Source: Monosporascus cannonballus (taxonomy: Eukaryota; Ascomycota; Sordariomycetes; Xylariales). Taken from it: a stretch of 64,000 nucleotides of DNA. Where the stretch lies: contig QJNS01000012.1 of the NCBI GenBank assembly GCA_004154925.1, forward strand, positions 434,001 to 498,000. The letters are read 5' to 3'. Shown piece after piece: positions 63,398 through 64,000 of the stretch. Each line of letters starts with the position of its first letter. Positions within the stretch are counted from its first letter, which is position 1. The position numbers were made by a program, and so were the translations under genes. A model generated the notes under the pieces. That model was not told where the DNA came from. It ran no database searches and saw only the letters and a program-made list of their open reading frames with translations.

Positions 63398-64000
63398 TTT
63401 TCGTTTATAGCGTTAAACCTTTTTACGAAAAAAAGATAAAATTATTAACTGCGAGATTTAGTCGATAAATATAGTAATTAAATAAAAGCATATAAAGACC
63501 AAAACTATTATAACCGCGCCGTTTGTTAATTCTTTTATTTAATTTACATTTAAAAACTTTAATGAAGAAATTATTTTCAACAATTTGAATATTATGAGTA
63601 AAAACTTTTTAATAAATATTAGATACTGATAAGATTTTTATCAAAGTTTTTTTAAATATTTTCTAAATTTAAACAATTTTTCAATTCTATTGAAGATTTA
63701 GTAAATTCGATTTTTTTCGTGTATTACGTGTTTTTTTTTACTTTATATATATTATTTTATCTTTTGTTTTTACCCCATTTTATTTTATATAATTTTAATA
63801 ACATTTATAGTTACTTTAAGCAGTGAAATATAAAAATTTGATGGGATTTAACTTTAGGCAAAAGGTTTACGTAATAATTGTTTTTTAAATGTTTAAAATA
63901 ATTTTATATAATTTAGTATACTTAAAATGGAATTTTTACTAGGCTTTTCCCTTTAAATCGTTCTTAACATAAACTACCATATATTTTTCGACAGTTAATG
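63398..64000 (-). pseudogene. E10 post-pol and chromodomain region, continuing off the window
   Basis: After the TTTTC duplication, 63403-63600 is the rest of the E10 post-pol region. From about 63600 the sequence follows the complement of the chromodomain end (AATAAATATTAGATACTG onward, compare 33296-33400 in E8 and 1890-1990 in E3), so pol reads leftward. The rest of E10 lies beyond 64000. Confidence 0.6.

Overview
The window is a gene-free, extremely AT-rich block made almost wholly of dead LTR retrotransposons inserted into one another. Ty3/Gypsy coding remnants, chromodomain-ended pol, and mutation that has emptied CpA/TpG while leaving many CpG point to a filamentous ascomycete (Pezizomycotina) genome with repeat-induced point mutation (RIP), in an AT isochore or possibly a regional centromere. 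The species cannot be told from the sequence. I see no host gene, tRNA, rRNA or CRISPR array. All boundaries were read by eye from LTR ends and target-site duplications (TSDs).

Layout (E = element, S = solo LTR). E1 (minus strand) has its LTR at 1-160 and resumes at 14107-14806. It is split by E2 (minus, 175-14106, TSD TTTTC), which is itself split by E3 (minus, 822-7754, TSD GGTAT/GATAT) and later hit by solo LTR S1 (9927-10050). At about 14807 the orientation flips to E4, a plus-strand pol fragment running to 18182 and resuming about 25089-25935, split by a different LTR element E5 (about 18183-25088) that carries an unmutated island at about 23384-23565. E6 (minus; about 25936-26354, 31838-32318, 45626-45689) holds gag and a 5' LTR. 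It is split by E7 (minus, 26355-31837, another Gypsy family, TSD GAAAT) and by E8 (minus, 32319-45620, TSD ACTCG/ACTCA), which contains E9 (plus, 34956-41563, TSD ATTTT). Solo LTR S2 lies at 45736-45910 (TSD TATTT). 45916-49019 is unassigned. E10 (minus, 49020-49729 and 63398-64000) is split by E11 (plus, 49730-63397, TSD TTTTC), which is split by E12 (plus, 51372-58302, TSD CGATA), the best preserved copy.

E1-E4, E6 and E8-E12 share LTR ends (TGTTACGAYC at the start, GCCGTCACA at the end) and one plan: LTR, gag, protease-RT-RNase H-integrase-chromodomain, polypurine tract, LTR. Most informative is a second gene on the opposite strand between pol and the 3' LTR. It is readable in E3, E11 and E12; its RIP stops fall on glutamine codons that stay intact in the sister copy. 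A second genome-wide pattern is that RIP damage weakens toward the outer ends of each element, so the two LTRs of one element are damaged in mirror image.
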